Assembly (NCBI GenBank): GCA_948144175.1
Contig: CANXME010001991.1
Coordinates: 521,001-585,000 of the forward strand
Origin: Closterium sp. NIES-65
Taxonomy: Eukaryota > Streptophyta > Zygnematophyceae > Desmidiales > Closteriaceae
Reading direction: 5' to 3'
DNA: 64,000 nucleotides
Shown: one piece after another, positions 61,797 through 64,000 of the stretch
How positions within the stretch are numbered: the first letter of the stretch is position 1
Layout: every line of letters starts with the position of its first letter
Program-made: the position numbers and the translations under genes
The notes under the pieces: model-generated
Told to the model about the DNA's origin: nothing
What the model saw: the letters and a program-made list of their open reading frames with translations, nothing else
Database searches by the model: none

Positions 61797-63436
61797 CCGT
61801 ATTCTCCCGGATAAAACACCCCCCCGTAATTGTACACCCCCGGGTAGCTAATACGGGGTGGGTGTTATATCCGACCCCGTTTGTACTATACCCCCCCTTT
61901 TGGGGTGATTTTCTATAACACCCCCCTTTTCTTATAGATTCATATTATAGCTGTTATCAGGCCCTAAGATATCATGAATTTTACCCTGAAATTCCTGATT
62001 TTCAGGGTTTTTTTTTACCTACCCTGAAAATCCAGTGTTCAGCTTTTCCTAGGGCTGATTTTTCAGCCTTCACATGCCACATGACTCTGAACTTTCAGCA
62101 ATTTTTTTGAAGTGACACTGATGCCTTTACGTTGTAACGAGTTTGACCCTGAAAGCGAATCCTACTAGGAACGAGTGTACTTGACCGGAAGTACTGGGAA
62201 AATCAGATTCCCGCGGTGTCAGCAGGGCCTGTCGTTGACTATCGGACAATTTTGCCCACACTGATGGCCCCTTAGTTGGCGCGCCTGGTCCGTTCATTGG
62301 CCACATTTGCAACATTAAGTGACTTGACCAATTACAAGGTTGCAGCACAGAGATGCTAGCAGGCTGCGCTGCGATGGATTCTGGCGGTCTAGGTCGTGCT
62401 GGCAAGCACTGATGCATCCACGCCTCCCAGCCGTGCTACCTGCCATCCAGCCTCACATCCCGTTCTGCTGTTTGCTTCCTTCCTAGTGTTTTTACTACTA
62501 GTAAAATAAAGACTACCGTACTAGTATCAGCCTTTTTCTGTAGGGAACACTAATGCATCAGACTTTTTTTTTAAGTAACACTGAACTTTCAGGCTTTTTT
62601 TTTAGGCGACCCTGACGATCAGGGTCTAGGGGCAGAGGGACCCTGATACCCTTACGTGCCTAAAAGTGAATCTGAGGGCATGGCTGTTATCGAGTCCGAT
62701 TCCTTACGGGAAGATATCGCGAGAATTGCTCCCTAGGTGAAATTTCGCGTGTACTTTCACTTAGAATCTGCCAAGATTTCCCCCCTCCCACAATCTCGCT
62801 GTCGCCACGTTGGCGAATCTTCCGCTGCAAGTGGCCCAATAGGTGAAAATCAGGGCGTATCTTTGGTTTGGGTCATGGCACTGTTTGGGTCATGCGGAAA
62901 TCGCGCATGACCCAAAGTGGCCTTCTGAAGCGCGGAATACGTGGCGTTTTGTGCTGTTTGGGTCATGCGGAAAACGCGTATGACCCAAAGTAGCCTTATG
63001 ACCCAAACCAAAGATACGCCCTCACCTTCTCACATGAGGCACAGACACGTGACCAAACCAGTCAAGAAGTGACTGGTACAGTAAGAACGCACCACTGTGC
63101 GTGATTCTGGCCTCGGCGGTTGCATAAACCCTCGCCACGCAATTGGCTTTGTTTTCACCCTATCAGGTGCCAGAATTGCCCACTCGAATTTGCCACGTGG
63201 CAGATTCCAGTGGGCGGTCACGCTATCCTCGTATACTCGGTTTTGCGGCACTGGTCAACATTCTTGAAGTGGAGTCAGGCCCCTGATTTTGTTTCACATC
63301 TTTTCTACTTGATAAAAAATATACCATATAATAAGACCCGGGTATTATGTAGGATTTTCCTTTGAGGAGACCCCCCCCCCATTTTTTCCCAGTGGTTTTC
63401 ATAATACCATAGGGTGTTTTATCCGGGAGAATACGG
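61797..63436. mobile_element. MITE-B, 1640 bp foldback DNA element
   Basis: Perfect 25 bp terminal inverted repeats at 61797-61821 and 63412-63436 (starting CCGTATTCTCCCGGATAAAA), flanked by TA at 61795-61796 and 63437-63438. Subterminal C runs and cccgggta/tacccc words. No transposase and no credible protein. The first four bases CCGT and TA flanks match MITE-A, so they may be relatives. Confidence 0.85.
62853..63021. mobile_element. MITE-C, 169 bp foldback nested in MITE-B
   Basis: 24 bp arms: gggcgtatctttggtttggg at 62853 and its complement ending at 63021. Flanked by tca on both sides (62850-62852, 63022-63024), a possible 3 bp target duplication. Inside, gtttgggtcatgcgg with its complement is repeated twice. 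Confidence 0.7.
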
Positions 63437-63873
63437 TACGCTGGTACGGTTCAGAATTTGTAAACTTGGTCCTTGGTGTAGCCGAGAGTTTTCAAGAGGC
63501 CATCCAGCTGCATTGGGAGAGGAATATTGGGAGCAAACGCGGAGAAGAGAACAATCAGATTGCTCCCCTTATCCAGTCAAGAAGCCGCACTTACCGAGCA
63601 TTCACATCACATGCACTACGGACAAGGAAGGTATAGAGCGTAAGGTATCGAATGCGAATTACCTGTGCATCAAAGTTTTTTTTTGTTTAATAAAATCGTG
63701 ATTTTGAAAAGGGGTGAACTTGCTCATTAGTCAAAGCATAAGCGCATGCGCTAAACAACCAGTTACCGGATGCGCGCCTATATGTGGGGGACTACTGTAC
63801 CACAGCATTGCACTGCTCTGGGGCAACCCTCATGAGTAACAGTTTCTGTGTCAGCTGCCCCCCTGCCTGTCCC
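63437..63873. other. Gene-free stretch
   Basis: About 435 bp with no domain, LTR or clear inverted repeat. One 95-codon ORF (63414-63701) overlaps the MITE-B end and looks like chance. Confidence 0.5.
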
Positions 63874-63924
63874 CCACTCACCTCCCCCTGCCACTCACCT
63901 CCCCCTGCCACTCACCTCCCCCTG
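63874..63924 (+). repeat. Three tandem copies of a 17 bp unit
   Basis: ccactcacctccccctg repeated exactly three times. No gene nearby. Confidence 0.9.
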
Positions 63925-64000
63925 CGACTTGTCGGGTGCCTTGTCGCCTGACACGTGGTGCATCATGCCGGGCGGCCCACACACCTGCACACACGGGGTG

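Noticed and set aside
61583..61918. 111-codon ORF near MITE-B
   Set aside because: Crosses the MITE-B border, no domain, not conserved.
63414..63701. 95-codon ORF after MITE-B
   Set aside because: Starts inside the MITE-B terminal repeat; no domain.

Overview
This 64 kb window looks like a heterochromatic, transposon-packed stretch of a nuclear genome from the green-plant lineage. I see no convincing host protein gene, rRNA gene, canonical tRNA gene or CRISPR. Most LTR elements have a primer-binding site of the type TGGTATCAGAGC, complementary to the 3' end of plant initiator tRNA-Met. The copia proteins are very GC-rich, with long Gly and Ala/Gly/Glu/Pro linkers, which would suit a streptophyte alga or another early-branching green plant. 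The species cannot be told from the sequence alone. Element names used here (CopA to CopH, CopX, CopY, GypG, GypS, TRIM-B, trTRIM, MITE-A to MITE-C) are working labels.

Layout. 31-786 is a foldback DNA element (MITE-A). 809-1744 is a truncated copia (CopA, +). 1745-6752 is CopB (-), a chimeric copia with two unlike LTRs. 6768-7344 is a gypsy LTR plus leader fragment (GypS). 7345-9354 is a 5'-truncated copia (CopC, +). 9484-29229 is an old Ty3/gypsy chromovirus (GypG, +; TSD cagca). Without its guests GypG would be about 5.5 kb. Its guests are CopD (10534-17789, -, intact, identical LTRs, TSD ttggc), CopE (19211-24701, +, TSD tgacc), a tandem micro-LTR array (25820-26373, TSD tctca) and TRIM-B3 (26671-27591, TSD agtta). 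CopE itself carries a 375 bp micro-LTR element (23342-23716, TSD gacct). 29230-40806 is a decayed copia (CopY, +) hosting GypG and CopF (32750-40189, -). TRIM-B1 lies at 40807-42355 (TSD actta). 42811-54111 is another old copia (CopX, -) hosting CopG (43042-50454, +, TSD tacta), TRIM-B2 (51815-53374, TSD tgtat) and a solo micro-LTR (53469-53609). A second solo micro-LTR is at 54440-54581. CopH (+) spans 55019-61560. 61797-63436 is MITE-B, which contains a smaller foldback (MITE-C).

How they work together. CopD has one open 1963-codon gag-pol frame and identical LTRs, so it is the best candidate for an active autonomous copy. CopF, CopG and CopE have identical or nearly identical LTRs but broken reading frames, and TRIM-B and trTRIM code for nothing. 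All are flanked by exact or near-exact 5 bp duplications, which suggests mobilisation in trans. Copia and TRIM-B elements share a 3' untranslated block, a polypurine tract and an LTR stem-loop. The copia leaders share a post-PBS GGGCCCACC motif.

The most unusual object is trTRIM. It is an LTR element of only 375 bp (LTR 141, interior 93) in which a tRNA-like promoter spans the LTR/PBS/interior junction. Box A lies in the LTR, box B in the interior, and the LTR/PBS border falls inside an anticodon-like loop.
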